Shown: positions 16,820 to 26,114 of the stretch, in pieces | Layout: every line of letters begins with the position of its first letter | Numbering within the stretch: the stretch's first letter is position 1 | DNA from: an uncultured Bacteroidales bacterium | GTDB taxonomy: Bacteria > Bacteroidota > Bacteroidia > Bacteroidales > P3 | Assembly: GCA_905234665.1 (NCBI GenBank) | Contig: CAJOIV010000001.1 | Coordinates: forward strand, 31,150 to 95,149 | Direction of reading: 5' to 3' | DNA: 64,000 nucleotides | Made by a program: the position numbers and the translations under genes | The notes under the pieces: generated by a model | Seen by the model: the letters and a program-made list of their open reading frames with translations, nothing else | What the model was told of the DNA's origin: nothing | Databases searched by the model: none

Positions 16820-18121
16820 ATGGATATCGAACAACTCTATCAAGTATACCTCCAGTCGAGGACGGTCACTACCGACTCGCGACAGATCATCCCCGGATGC
16901 ATCTTTTTTGCCTTCAAAGGGGATAATTTCGACGGCAATGCCTTCGTACCCCAAGCGCTGAAGCAAGGGGCGGCATTGTGTGTCACCTCCGACCCGCAGT
17001 ACACCGACGACAGCCGCTGCATGGTAGTGCCCGATGTCTTGACCACATTGCAGGACTTGGCCCGCGAACACCGCCGGCATATCACGATGCCCGTCATCGG
17101 CATCACAGGCACCAACGGCAAGACCACCACCAAGGAGTTGGTCCATGCCGTGCTCAGCAAGCGGTACCGTACCTCCGCCACCAAGGGCAATTTCAACAAC
17201 CACCTCGGGGTGCCGCTGACACTGCTTTCCATCCCCTCCGACACCGAGTTGTCCATCGTGGAGATGGGAGCCAACCACCCTAGGGAGATAGAGGCCCTAT
17301 GCCATATTGCCGACCCCGACTGCGGACTCATCACCAACGTAGGTCGTGCCCACCTCGAGGGCTTCGGCAGTTTCGAAGGGGTGGTGCACACCAAGACAGA
17401 GCTATACCGGCACTTATCCGGAAAGCACGGCCTTGTATTCGTGAATGCCGGCAATTCCATCCTCACCTCCCACCCCTCACTTCTCACCTCCCACCTCCAC
17501 GTGGTATCCTACGGCAGTCCTGCCAATGCCGACGTACGCGGCACCCTCGTGGGCAGCGACCCCTACCTCCATTTCTATTTCGAGGTGGGCGACAACGTCT
17601 ACAACGTCCGCACCCATCTGCTGGGCAACTACAACTTCGACAACTGCATGGCCGCCGTGGCCGTGGGGCTCCATTTCGGTGTAGAGCCGTTCGACATCAA
17701 GGAGGCCCTCGAACAATACGAACCCACCAACCGACGCTCGCAATACAAGGACACCGGCCGTAACCGTTTGTTCCTCGACTGCTACAATGCCAACCCCTCC
17801 AGCATGAAGGCTGCGCTGGAAAGTTTCGCCGCCCTCCCCTACCCTTGCAAGGTGCCCCTCCTGGGCGGCATGAAGGAACTCGGCAAGGAGAGCCAGCAAG
17901 AACACCAGGCCGTCGTTGAGCAGGCCCTCGCGGGCGACTACAGCCAGATTGTCCTTGTCGGTCCTGAATTCCAACCCATGTCGGGAGGCGACAAGGTTCT
18001 CTGGTTTCCCGATGTCGAGGCCGCTGTTGCCCATTTCCACCAGCACCCCCTCAACGGTGCCACCATCCTGCTGAAAGGCTCCAACAGCACCCGCATGTGG
18101 CTGCTGGAACCGGAATTCTGA
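16820..18121 (+). CDS. murF: UDP-N-acetylmuramoyl-tripeptide--D-alanyl-D-alanine ligase
   Basis: The 433-residue Mur ligase adds D-Ala-D-Ala to the peptidoglycan precursor. N-terminal TDSRQIIPGCIFFAFKG is the substrate domain, the ATP loop is GITGTNGKTTTKE, and NNHLGVPLTLL and ANHPREIEAL follow. The C-terminal domain carries NANPSSMKAAL. The start MDIEQLY was preferred over an ATG four codons upstream. Residues about 215-226 (LTSHPSLLTSHL) are encoded by a direct repeat and are absent from the usual family pattern, so this looks like an in-frame insertion. Confidence 0.93.
   Translation: MDIEQLYQVYLQSRTVTTDSRQIIPGCIFFAFKGDNFDGNAFVPQALKQGAALCVTSDPQYTDDSRCMVVPDVLTTLQDLAREHRRHITMPVIGITGTNGKTTTKELVHAVLSKRYRTSATKGNFNNHLGVPLTLLSIPSDTELSIVEMGANHPREIEALCHIADPDCGLITNVGRAHLEGFGSFEGVVHTKTELYRHLSGKHGLVFVNAGNSILTSHPSLLTSHLHVVSYGSPANADVRGTLVGSDPYLHFYFEVGDNVYNVRTHLLGNYNFDNCMAAVAVGLHFGVEPFDIKEALEQYEPTNRRSQYKDTGRNRLFLDCYNANPSSMKAALESFAALPYPCKVPLLGGMKELGKESQQEHQAVVEQALAGDYSQIVLVGPEFQPMSGGDKVLWFPDVEAAVAHFHQHPLNGATILLKGSNSTRMWLLEPEF
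17463..17495 (+). repeat. direct repeat inside murF
   Basis: The 12-mer ctcacctcccac occurs at 17463-17474 and 17484-17495, a 21-bp (seven-codon) period that keeps the reading frame. The surrounding DNA is pyrimidine-only and resembles intergenic simple repeats rather than coding sequence. Confidence 0.7.
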
Positions 18122-18128
18122 TTCGGTC

Positions 18129-19052
18129 ATGGACAAGAGAATTGCACTCGGACACCTGTCTGCCGCCGGGGCCTACTTCATCTTCGGCCTCAATGTGGTG
18201 ATGTGCCGCGATATCGCCAACAGCGGCGGCCTGCCCCCCATCGTGCTCTTTGCCATGCGCACCGCCGGCGCAGGGGTGCTGTTCTGGCTCCTCTCGCTCG
18301 TCACCCCGAATGAGAAGGTGCCGCCCCGCGACCTGCTGAAAATCGCAGGAGCCTCCATGCTGGGTGTTTTCCTTCCGCAATTGACCTTCTTAAATGCCAT
18401 CGCGCTGACCACTCCCGTCGACCTGACCGTCATCAACACCATCACCCCCATCCTCACCATGTTCGTGGCAGCCATCTTCCTGCGCGAACCCATCACCTGG
18501 AAGAAAGCCCTGGGCGTCGCCGTCAGTTTCGGCGGCATCGTGTGGCTTGTATTGCAGAGCGTCGCCTTGGGCGGCGGTCCCAGCGAGACACAACCGTTGG
18601 GACTGGTATTCTGTTTCAGCAACGCGACAGTCTTCGCCCTCTACCTGGGAATATGCCGCCCCATCATCGCGCGCTACTCGGTGGTGACACTGATGAAATG
18701 GATGTTCCTTGTGGCCTTCCTACTGTGCATTCCCTTCACCCTCCCGCAACTGGCCAACGTGCATCCCGAGGCGATGAACGCCCGGATATGGTGGGAGGTT
18801 GCCTTCGTCATCGTATTCTCCACCTTCGTGGCCTACTACCTCATCCCCTACGGGCAGAAACGCATCCGCCCTACACTGGTGAGCATGTATGGTTACCTGC
18901 AGCCCATCATCGCCATTGCCGCGGCCATCCTCACAGGCATGGACCGCCTGACCGGGACCAAACTGGCCGCCGCCCTGCTGGTTTTCGCTGGCGTGTATAT
19001 CGTCAACCAGAGCCGTTCCGCCCCACCGCCATCTGTGGGAAAAAGGACATAA
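18129..19052 (+). CDS. DMT-superfamily transporter (EamA domains)
   Basis: The 307-residue membrane protein has about ten hydrophobic helices in two EamA repeats, the drug/metabolite transporter layout. Typical pieces are FGLNVVMCRDIANSGGLPPI in the first helix and ALLVFAGVYIVNQ in the last. The substrate cannot be predicted. It begins seven bases after the murF stop and is probably cotranscribed with it. Confidence 0.85.
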   Translation: MDKRIALGHLSAAGAYFIFGLNVVMCRDIANSGGLPPIVLFAMRTAGAGVLFWLLSLVTPNEKVPPRDLLKIAGASMLGVFLPQLTFLNAIALTTPVDLTVINTITPILTMFVAAIFLREPITWKKALGVAVSFGGIVWLVLQSVALGGGPSETQPLGLVFCFSNATVFALYLGICRPIIARYSVVTLMKWMFLVAFLLCIPFTLPQLANVHPEAMNARIWWEVAFVIVFSTFVAYYLIPYGQKRIRPTLVSMYGYLQPIIAIAAAILTGMDRLTGTKLAAALLVFAGVYIVNQSRSAPPPSVGKRT

Positions 19053-19081
19053 AAAGAGGGGACCCGGATAACCGAATCCCC
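19051..19081 (-). terminator. intrinsic terminator of tRNA-Pro
   Basis: Read on the minus strand, GGGGATTCGG-TTAT-CCGGGTCCCC with a 2x2 internal loop is followed by TCTTTTTAT. It starts about 10 bases after the tRNA 3' end and touches the end of the convergent transporter gene. Confidence 0.75.
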
Positions 19082-19090
19082 TTCTCTCTG

Positions 19091-19164
19091 TCGGGGCGAA
19101 AAGACTCGAACTTTCGACCCCTTGCACCCCATGCAAGTGCGCTAGCCAACTGCGCCACGCCCCG
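19091..19164 (-). tRNA. tRNA-Pro (anticodon GGG)
   Basis: The 74-nt cloverleaf on the minus strand has acceptor CGGGGCG/CGCCCCG, D stem GCGC/GCGC, anticodon stem CTTGC/GCAAG with loop ATGGGGT (anticodon GGG), variable GGGTC, T arm GAAAG-TTCGAGT-CTTTT, and discriminator A. The 5' C1 and A73 are typical of tRNA-Pro. CCA is not encoded. Confidence 0.93.
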
Positions 19165-19198
19165 AACTAAAAGGTGTTTTTCTCTCTGAAAACGGTTG

Positions 19199-19229
19199 CA
19201 AAAGTACTACTTTTTCTTGTACTGACAAA
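19199..19229 (-). promoter_or_regulatory. promoter of tRNA-Pro
   Basis: On the minus strand TTTG (19226-19229) and TACTTTTG (19199-19206) are spaced by 19 bp, a consensus Bacteroidota promoter, 34 bp from the tRNA 5' end. Confidence 0.8.
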
Positions 19230-19281
19230 ATTTTTTTCAAAAAAAATTTGCCCAACCCTCAATACCGATATTTCAATCCAT

Positions 19282-19300
19282 TGTAGTTTAACTAACTACA
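19282..19300. terminator. weak hairpin at the 3' end of the PD40/OmpA-like gene
   Basis: TGTAGTT-TAACT-AACTACA forms a 7-bp stem five bases beyond the gene's stop. It has no clear T-run, so terminator activity is uncertain. Confidence 0.35.
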
Positions 19301-19304
19301 GAAA

Positions 19305-20744
19305 CTATTCCGCATGGCGAAGGAGCACCGTCAATCTGTTTTGCCTGCTGGCCGACGGTGTGTTTTCCCCTGTTTCCGTGCCGTTATGAAAGAAAATCGG
19401 GGTACCTGTAGGTAGCTGAGACGACACGTATGTACGTAAAGAACTGATTCTTTGCTCCGTAAGCAGAATATTAAACGTCTGGTCGGTGGTCTGGTCGCAC
19501 TCAAGAGTGAAATGGGCCTCCACCTCCGGGTTGTCGCGCAGGAAGCTGATTACCGATGTCAAGGCCTCCATCCTGCGGGGTTCCAAGTCGGTTCCTGCAT
19601 TGGTGCCGAAGATGCTATCGTACGTCAAAGGTGTGCCGAGGGGCAGTGCTTCCAGCCGCACGTCGTAGCGCATCTCCGCAATCAAGGCGTTGTCATCCAC
19701 GCGAGCGGACGAGAAAACGTAACTCTTTTTGAAATAGTCGGGTTTCTCAATGCTCAGCCTGCCTTCCACATTAGGCTGTACGAAGAGGCCGTAGGTGCCG
19801 TCGGCACGGGTCTGTGCCGAGCCAATCTTGCGCCCCTCATGGGTCACCACCACATTGGCGCCCCCCAATGGAGTGCCATTGTGGTCTGTCACGGTGCCTT
19901 GCAGCATCATTCCATCGAGGCGGCCTTTGAAACGGAACAGCTCTTCATGTCCGTTGCGGGTGGAAATCCAGTAGCCGCAGCGGGCGGCGGTGTCGACCAC
20001 CATCTCCCAATCGTCGACCGAACTGTTAATAGGCTCGGGCAACCGCTGGACGATGTAGTTGTCGAAGATAATCATGTCGGAACTGGCGTTGGGCCGCACA
20101 TGGGTGGCACAGATGCTGTATCCGCGACCGTCGTTCAATCCGTCGGAGGCGAAGAGCAGATAGTCGTAATAGAATGTCGGATGGATTTCGTTGCCGGCAG
20201 TGTTGACTCGCACCCCCATGTTCACCGGGGTCTCCCATATTCTGCCGTTCCAGTGCGAACACCAGAGATCGTAGCCCCCGAGGGAGCCCTTGCCGCGTGA
20301 CGAGAATACCATGTAGTTTCCGTCGGCCGAGAAGGTGGGGTGGTTGATATCGTCCGTCCAACCCCGCGGGGTCACCCGCCGGTTCTTGCGGGCCAGCCAT
20401 CCTTTGTCCTTCACCCTTACAAACAACTGCGACCCTCCTTCGGCGGCGACACAAAAGTAGAGTCGTCCGTCGCGCGGGTTGCGTACCACATACTGCAACC
20501 CCTCGTGCATCCGTTTCAGCAGGGTGTCGGGCTCCATCGCCCACACGTAATCGCCCGACTGCACATCGGTCATCATCATGCCGGCGCTGCATCCATACAG
20601 GCGACCGTCGACCACCGAGAGGTTATAGAGTCCCCACGGAAGTTTCACGTTCTCCTGACATTCAATGGTCAGGAACGCCTCACCCTGGCCTCTCACTGGC
20701 CCGAGAGCCAAGAGGGCTACCGTCAGCAGAACAAACTTTCTCAT
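19305..20744 (-). CDS. PD40 beta-propeller / carboxypeptidase-regulatory / OmpA-like envelope protein
   Basis: The product of about 479 residues has a signal peptide (MRKFVLLTVALLALGPVRGQ). Residues about 90-260 carry PD40-type propeller blades (HPTFSADGNYMVFSSRGKGS, GGYDLW, EIHPTFYYDYLLFASDG). A carboxypeptidase-regulatory-like domain follows (LQGTVTDHNGTPLGGANVVV), then an OmpA-C-like region (FLRDNPEVEAHFTLECDQTTD...RISSLRTYV) with degenerate peptidoglycan-binding residues. The order propeller-CRD-OmpA recalls PorE of the type IX secretion complex but without its TPR region. An alternative start four codons upstream (20756) is possible. It lies downstream of lon on the same strand. Confidence 0.72.
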   Translation of the reverse strand: MRKFVLLTVALLALGPVRGQGEAFLTIECQENVKLPWGLYNLSVVDGRLYGCSAGMMMTDVQSGDYVWAMEPDTLLKRMHEGLQYVVRNPRDGRLYFCVAAEGGSQLFVRVKDKGWLARKNRRVTPRGWTDDINHPTFSADGNYMVFSSRGKGSLGGYDLWCSHWNGRIWETPVNMGVRVNTAGNEIHPTFYYDYLLFASDGLNDGRGYSICATHVRPNASSDMIIFDNYIVQRLPEPINSSVDDWEMVVDTAARCGYWISTRNGHEELFRFKGRLDGMMLQGTVTDHNGTPLGGANVVVTHEGRKIGSAQTRADGTYGLFVQPNVEGRLSIEKPDYFKKSYVFSSARVDDNALIAEMRYDVRLEALPLGTPLTYDSIFGTNAGTDLEPRRMEALTSVISFLRDNPEVEAHFTLECDQTTDQTFNILLTEQRISSLRTYVSSQLPTGTPIFFHNGTETGENTPSASRQNRLTVLLRHAE

Positions 20745-20766
20745 GTAGGCACGCATTGTCTATGGG

Positions 20767-23256
20767 TTATTTCTCTGTGCCGAAGGCTATCGGAAGCGCC
20801 TCGCACATCTCTTCAATATAATGGAATGTCAGTCCCGCGAGGTATATCTGCGGAATCTCCTCAATATCGCGACGGTTCTCCTCGCAGAGGATGATATCGG
20901 TGATGTCGGCCCGCTTGGCAGCCAGAATCTTCTCTTTGATGCCGCCAACCGGCGTCACTGCCCCGCGAAGCGTGATTTCGCCCGTCATGGCCACCGAAGG
21001 CAGCACCGCGCGCTGCGTGAATGCCGACACCATGGCGACAAACATCGTGATACCCGCCGAAGGACCGTCCTTGGGTGTCGCCCCTTCGGGCACATGGATA
21101 TGGATATTGCTGTTCTCCAACTTCTCGCTATCCACGCCGAATTGTTCGGCGTTGGCCTTCAGGTATTCGAACGCCAACGTGGCCGACTCCTTCATCACAT
21201 CGCCCAGGTTGCCCGTCATCGAGAGGGTTCCCTTGCCTTTGCTGATGCTGGACTCGATAAAGAGGATTTCGCCCCCTACCTGCGTCCATGCCAGCCCGGT
21301 CACCACGCCCACCTTGGGCTGCTTGCCCCGACGTTCGCTGTTGTGGATGGGCAGACCGAGGATGTCCTTCAACTCGTCGGCCGAGATGTTTTTCGAGAAC
21401 TCTTTGCCCGAAGTCTTCTGGACGGCACGACGGCGTACAATCTTCGCGATGGTCTTCTCCAGCTGTCGCACGCCGCTCTCACGGGTGTATTTATTAATGA
21501 TTTCAGTCAGCACCTCGGGCGAGAACTTAATCCCGCTCTTGGCAAAACCGTGGTCGGCCAGCTGACGGGGAATCAAGTGCCGCTGGGCAATCTCAATTTT
21601 CTCTTCCAGTATATAGCCGCTGAGGTCTATCACCTCCATGCGGTCAAGCAACGCCGGCTGGATGGTGCTGAGCGTATTGGCCGTGGCGATGAAAAGCACC
21701 TTCGAGAGGTCGTAATCCAAATCCAGGTAGTTGTCGTGGAACGCGTTGTTCTGCTCCGGGTCCAGCACTTCCAACAGGGCCGACGTGGGGTCGCCGTTAT
21801 GGCTCATACCCTGCACCTTGTCGATCTCGTCCAGCACAAACACCGGATTGCTGACACCGGCTTTCTTGATATTCTGGATGATGCGACCCGGCATTGCACC
21901 GACATAAGTTTTGCGATGGCCGCGGATTTCGGCTTCGTCGTGCAGGCCACCCAAAGCCATCCGCACATATTTGCGGCGCATGGCCTTGGCTATGCTTTTA
22001 CCAAGCGAGGTCTTGCCTGTGCCCGGAGGTCCCACAAGACAGAGAATGGGGCTCTTCATATCGCCCTTCATGCTGAGGACGGCGATATATTCCACGATGC
22101 GCTCCTTCACCTTTTCCAGTCCATAGTGGTCTTTGTCTAGCACCTTCTGGGCATGGTCGGTGCGGAGGTCGTCTTTGCTGTACGACTCCCATGGCAGCTC
22201 CAGCAACAACTCGGCATAATTCAGTTCCACCGTATAGTCGGGGGTTTGCGGCTGGGAGCGGCGCAGCCGCTCGATGCTGTGTTCGAATGCCGCCGCCACC
22301 GTCTTGCTCCAGTGTTTCTTCTGTGCCCGCGCCATCAGACGCTCGATATCCTGGTCGGCAGGAGAGCCACCGAGTTCGTCCTGAATCACCCGCATCTGCT
22401 GATTGAGGTAGTACTCCCGCTGCTGGCGGTCTATCTCCTGACGGGTCTTGTCCTGCACGTCATCGCGAATGCGGAAATACTCCTGCTCGCCCTCGATATA
22501 TCCCATCAGCATCTCTGCCCGACGCTCATAGCCGAAACACTCCAGCATCTGCTGCTTGTCGGCCACCGACACATCCAACCGCGAGGCCACATAGTTGACC
22601 AATACGCGGTCCGACGTGATATTGCCGAGCGAACTGAGGATGTCGTTCTTGCTGATGCCGTGGCCACCTACCGATAATTTCTTCTGCTGCAGGTCGGCAA
22701 ACCGCTTGCGTATCTCCGACACCTGGCTATGGAACTGGCGTGGATGTTCAGGTTTGAAGTTCTCGTCAATCAGGGTGGCGTGGCCTGTATAGTAGGGCTG
22801 GGTGCGCACAATGTTGTCGAGACTGCACTTCATTGTGCTTTGCAGCACCGCCATGCTTCCCTGAAGGGGCAAATCGATTACCCGCAACACCCGCGCGACA
22901 ACACCGATTTTGTACAGGTCTTCCATCGTGGGCTCGTCGGTGTCGTTAATCTGCGACACCACTACAATGCGCATGTTCTTGCGTTCAGCCAGCCGCAGCA
23001 ACTGCAGCGACCGCTTGCGCGACACCCCGATGGGCATCACCACGCCGGGGAACATCACGTTGTCGCGGATGGGAAGTATGGGGAGCTCATCGGGCAGCAC
23101 ATCCTCATTCAGCAGAAATGCCTCGTCCTCCTTCGACACAACGGGGATTATCTCCGTCCTCGCCGCAAGGCCGTCGACATCGGTGCCGTCCAACGTCAGC
23201 TTATCTAGTTCGATATCCATTTTCAACAGTTCTTCAGGTGTAGAATATTTCTTCAT
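20767..23256 (-). CDS. lon: ATP-dependent protease Lon
   Basis: The 829-residue LonA-type protease has an N-terminal substrate domain (LPDELPILPIRDNVMFPG), AAA+ Walker A GPPGTGKTSLGKSIAKAM and Walker B VFVLDEIDKV. The C-terminal peptidase carries the catalytic Ser in PKDGPSAGITM and Lys in GGIKEKILAAKRA. The start MKKYSTPEELLKM was chosen because the extra 22 residues in the track are Arg-rich and not family-like. Upstream, TGTCC-TGCC-GGACA (around 23344-23357) is a small palindrome of possible regulatory interest. Confidence 0.96.
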   Translation of the reverse strand: MKKYSTPEELLKMDIELDKLTLDGTDVDGLAARTEIIPVVSKEDEAFLLNEDVLPDELPILPIRDNVMFPGVVMPIGVSRKRSLQLLRLAERKNMRIVVVSQINDTDEPTMEDLYKIGVVARVLRVIDLPLQGSMAVLQSTMKCSLDNIVRTQPYYTGHATLIDENFKPEHPRQFHSQVSEIRKRFADLQQKKLSVGGHGISKNDILSSLGNITSDRVLVNYVASRLDVSVADKQQMLECFGYERRAEMLMGYIEGEQEYFRIRDDVQDKTRQEIDRQQREYYLNQQMRVIQDELGGSPADQDIERLMARAQKKHWSKTVAAAFEHSIERLRRSQPQTPDYTVELNYAELLLELPWESYSKDDLRTDHAQKVLDKDHYGLEKVKERIVEYIAVLSMKGDMKSPILCLVGPPGTGKTSLGKSIAKAMRRKYVRMALGGLHDEAEIRGHRKTYVGAMPGRIIQNIKKAGVSNPVFVLDEIDKVQGMSHNGDPTSALLEVLDPEQNNAFHDNYLDLDYDLSKVLFIATANTLSTIQPALLDRMEVIDLSGYILEEKIEIAQRHLIPRQLADHGFAKSGIKFSPEVLTEIINKYTRESGVRQLEKTIAKIVRRRAVQKTSGKEFSKNISADELKDILGLPIHNSERRGKQPKVGVVTGLAWTQVGGEILFIESSISKGKGTLSMTGNLGDVMKESATLAFEYLKANAEQFGVDSEKLENSNIHIHVPEGATPKDGPSAGITMFVAMVSAFTQRAVLPSVAMTGEITLRGAVTPVGGIKEKILAAKRADITDIILCEENRRDIEEIPQIYLAGLTFHYIEEMCEALPIAFGTEK

Positions 23257-23383
23257 AATGCGGTTTACCTTGCCTCTGCGACGGGGCTCACAAGCCACGT
23301 CCACAGCTATAAGTATACGCAAAACCGCTTAAAAAGTTTCATTTGTCCTGCCGGACAGCCCCTTTTACGGGAAACAGCCCTCT

Positions 23384-23839
23384 CTAGGGCTCTTCGTCCT
23401 GCTTCTTTCGTTCGATGCGCTGCTCGATATTCTTCAGTATCCAGTTGACCGCCACGACCACCGCCACCGCAAGTGCTGCCTGACGCCACATGCCGTAGCC
23501 ACACAGGCATCCCACCGCGGCACTGCACCACAGGGTGGCTGCGCTATTGAGGCCATGGACGGTGAATCCATCCTTCATAATCACGCCGGCCCCCAGAAAA
23601 CCGATGCCGCACACCACCTGCGAAAGCACCCGCAGGTTGTCGTTGTTGACGGGTCCGCCCGTCTGCATGGCGCCCATGATAACGCTCTCTGAAATAAGGA
23701 TATACACGCACGCGCCCACGGACACGAGGGTGTTCACTGACAGCCCTGCACTGCGACGGCGCAGTTGCCGTTCTATGCCGATAATCAATCCGCACACCAA
23801 GGCGCAGAGCAACCGATTGATAAATACCTCCAGTGGCAT
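23384..23839 (-). CDS. MgtC/SapB-family membrane protein
   Basis: The 151-residue protein has about four membrane helices and the MgtC signature near the N-terminus (RLLCALVCGLIIGIERQLRRRSAGLSVNTLVSVGA), then GIGFLGAGVIMKDGFTVHGLNSAATLW. The family is linked to growth at low magnesium and to virulence in some pathogens, but this short form lacks the C-terminal ACT-like domain, so only a general role at the inner membrane can be inferred. Confidence 0.85.
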   Translation of the reverse strand: MPLEVFINRLLCALVCGLIIGIERQLRRRSAGLSVNTLVSVGACVYILISESVIMGAMQTGGPVNNDNLRVLSQVVCGIGFLGAGVIMKDGFTVHGLNSAATLWCSAAVGCLCGYGMWRQAALAVAVVVAVNWILKNIEQRIERKKQDEEP

Positions 23840-23874
23840 ACGTTCAACGCATTTTTGTTACACAATCACCCGTC

Positions 23875-24546
23875 TCAGTCATCCTGTCCCGCCACGACCA
23901 CCACAATCTCGCCTTTGACTTCCTTGGCGGCGAAGTGGGCGTGCACCTCCTCCAGCGTTCCGCGGGCGGTCTCGGCGTGCAGTTTGCTGATTTCGCGCGA
24001 CACGCTCACGTTTCGGTCACCGCCCAGCACCTCCTTCAACTCTTCCAGCAGTTTCACCAGCCGGAATGGCGACTCGTAAATCACCATCGTGCAGCTCTCG
24101 CCCGCCAGCTGCACAAGGGCTGTCTGACGGCCTTTCTTATGAGGCAGAAAGCCCAAGAACACAAACCTGTCGCATGGCAAGCCGCTATCCACCAGCGCCG
24201 GGACAAATGCCGTCGCCCCAGGAAGTGTCTCGACGGCGATGCCGTTGCGAACCGCCTCGCGCACCAGCAGGAAGCCCGGGTCACTGATGCCCGGTGTGCC
24301 CGCATCGGTCACCAGGGCGATATTCATGCCTCCCAACAATCGGTCAACAATCGACTGCAGGGTTTTGTGCTCGTTAAAGATATGATAGGGCTGCAGCGGT
24401 GTATCGATACCATAGTGTTGCATCACCACCCGCGATGTGCGGGTGTCCTCTGCCAACACTAAATCGACCCCCTTGAGGACCTCGACGGCACGATAGGTCA
24501 TGTCGCCGAGGTTCCCAACAGGCGTCGGTACTAAATAAAGTTTCAT
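23875..24546 (-). CDS. rsmI: 16S rRNA (cytidine-2'-O)-methyltransferase RsmI
   Basis: The 223-residue tetrapyrrole-methylase-fold enzyme methylates C1402 of 16S rRNA. The N-terminus MKLYLVPTPVGNLGDMTYRA, then VLAEDTRTSRVV, GTPGISDPGF and ATAFVPALVDSGLP are family blocks. It is slightly shorter than many RsmI proteins because the C-terminal helical tail is absent, as in Bacteroidota homologues. The gene is followed by mgtC-like on the same strand. Confidence 0.93.
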   Translation of the reverse strand: MKLYLVPTPVGNLGDMTYRAVEVLKGVDLVLAEDTRTSRVVMQHYGIDTPLQPYHIFNEHKTLQSIVDRLLGGMNIALVTDAGTPGISDPGFLLVREAVRNGIAVETLPGATAFVPALVDSGLPCDRFVFLGFLPHKKGRQTALVQLAGESCTMVIYESPFRLVKLLEELKEVLGGDRNVSVSREISKLHAETARGTLEEVHAHFAAKEVKGEIVVVVAGQDD

Positions 24547-24629
24547 CGTTTTAGTTTTCAGTTTCTAGTTTAAGTTCTTGCTGCTGTTACCAACAACTGT
24601 AAACCAAAACCAAAAACTTACACACAAGA

Positions 24630-25370
24630 CTATTCCTCCTCGAAATCGTCGGGGATTTCCATATCATGATAAACGTTGGTCACGTCGTCGTCCTCTTCAA
24701 GGATTCCGATGACCTTCATGACCTTGCGGATAGTGTCCTCATCGACCTGACGGAGGGTGTTGGGGATGCGCTGCAACTCGGCGCTCTCGCATTCGATACC
24801 TTTCTGCTCGAGCATCTTCACCATGTTGCCGAAGTCCTCATAGGCGGTGTAAAGGGTCAGGTACTCGTCGTCGGCCTCCATCTCTTCGAGACCACCGTCG
24901 ATGAGTTCCATCTCCAGTTCCTCAATATCCATATCAGGTTTGCGGGGAACGACAAAGACACCCTTACGGTCGAAAAGGAAGCTGAGGCTACCGTTGGTTT
25001 CGAGGGTGCCGCCATTCTTGTTCATGATAGACTTGACGTTGGCAACCGTGCGGTTGTTGTTGTCGGAAAGGGCCTCGATGAAGAGGGCGATGCCGTGACT
25101 GACGTGGCACTCAAACGTGAGTTCCTGCATCTGGGCGGCATCCTTGTCGTTGGCCTTGTTGATAGAACGCTGCAAAGTATCCTTGGGCATATTGCATCCG
25201 CGGGCGTTCTGGACAAGCAGACGCAGACGGGGGTTGCTGTCGGGATCGGGGCCGCCTTCACGCACGGCGATGGTGACCTGTTTCAGAATATTGCTCCACT
25301 GTTTCGAGCGCTTGGCATCGGCTGCGCCTTTGGCTCTCTTAATCTTTGACCATTTGTTGTGTCCTGACAT
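24630..25370 (-). CDS. yebC: YebC/PmpR-family protein (TACO1 family)
   Basis: The 246-residue protein begins MSGHNKWSKIKRAKGAADAKR, the YebC hallmark, and has three family domains in order (helical N-terminus; VSHGIALFIEALSDNNNRT; acidic C-terminus ending DDFEEE). Members have been reported both as DNA-binding regulators and as translation factors easing polyproline stalling; the sequence does not decide between them. It lies upstream of rsmI on the same strand, separated by a simple-repeat spacer. Confidence 0.9.
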   Translation of the reverse strand: MSGHNKWSKIKRAKGAADAKRSKQWSNILKQVTIAVREGGPDPDSNPRLRLLVQNARGCNMPKDTLQRSINKANDKDAAQMQELTFECHVSHGIALFIEALSDNNNRTVANVKSIMNKNGGTLETNGSLSFLFDRKGVFVVPRKPDMDIEELEMELIDGGLEEMEADDEYLTLYTAYEDFGNMVKMLEQKGIECESAELQRIPNTLRQVDEDTIRKVMKVIGILEEDDDVTNVYHDMEIPDDFEEE

Positions 25371-25411
25371 AAAATTAGATTTTTTATATTGTTAATATTA
25401 ATCAGCTTTGT

Positions 25412-26098
25412 CTAGTTCAGATAGAATTTCAGATAGGTGATGGGCTTCCTTTCGGCCAGGTACATCCGCTCATAGAATGTCTGCGTCATCTGTGCCTCAG
25501 CCAGACAAGGGATGTCTGGCCGACTGTCGGCTGGAGTGGCATAGAGGTCGGCCGTGGCATACTCGATGCGGTAGCCGCCGGCGGGTATCACCTCGTCACG
25601 GGTATACTCATGCAGTTCCTGCGAATCGGTCTTCAGATGCAGCGGGGCACCCTGGCACAAGAAGTGTTTGTAGCGGTTTAAGAAACGCTCGCAGGTAAGC
25701 CGTTTGAACTCTTTCTTCGGCTGCGGGTCGGGGAAGGTAATCCATATCTCAGACACCTCGTCGGGGGCGAAGAACTGCTCAATCAATTCGATGCGGGTTC
25801 GCACAAACGCCACATTACCCATCTTCTCCTCCACACCGGTTTTGGCGCCACGCCACAACCGCGCCCCTTTGATGTCGATGCCGACATAGTTGCGGTCGGG
25901 GTGGATGCGCGCCAAGGCGATGGTATAATCGCCCTTTCCGCACCCCAGTTCCAACGTCACCGGGTTGTCGTTGCCGAAATAGTCGCGCCAATGGCCACGC
26001 AAAGCAAACCCCTCATGCTGCAGCATCTCATACGACACCTGAAACAGGTTGGGGAAGGTGAGGTTCTCCGCGAAGCGTTCTAACTTATGGTGACCCAT
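25412..26098 (-). CDS. trmB: tRNA (guanine-N7-)-methyltransferase TrmB
   Basis: The 228-residue enzyme methylates G46 of tRNA. Starting at MGHHKLERFAENLTFPN, it has SAM motif LELGCGKGDYTIALA, then NYVGIDIKGARLW and the family block IWITFPDPQPKKEFKRLTCERFL. The ORF track's 52 extra N-terminal residues read through the upstream gene's end and were rejected. It sits 16 bp downstream of the HU/SPOR gene and is probably in one operon with it. Confidence 0.92.
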   Translation of the reverse strand: MGHHKLERFAENLTFPNLFQVSYEMLQHEGFALRGHWRDYFGNDNPVTLELGCGKGDYTIALARIHPDRNYVGIDIKGARLWRGAKTGVEEKMGNVAFVRTRIELIEQFFAPDEVSEIWITFPDPQPKKEFKRLTCERFLNRYKHFLCQGAPLHLKTDSQELHEYTRDEVIPAGGYRIEYATADLYATPADSRPDIPCLAEAQMTQTFYERMYLAERKPITYLKFYLN

Positions 26099-26114
26099 CG
26101 GCGTGCGGCAAGTA

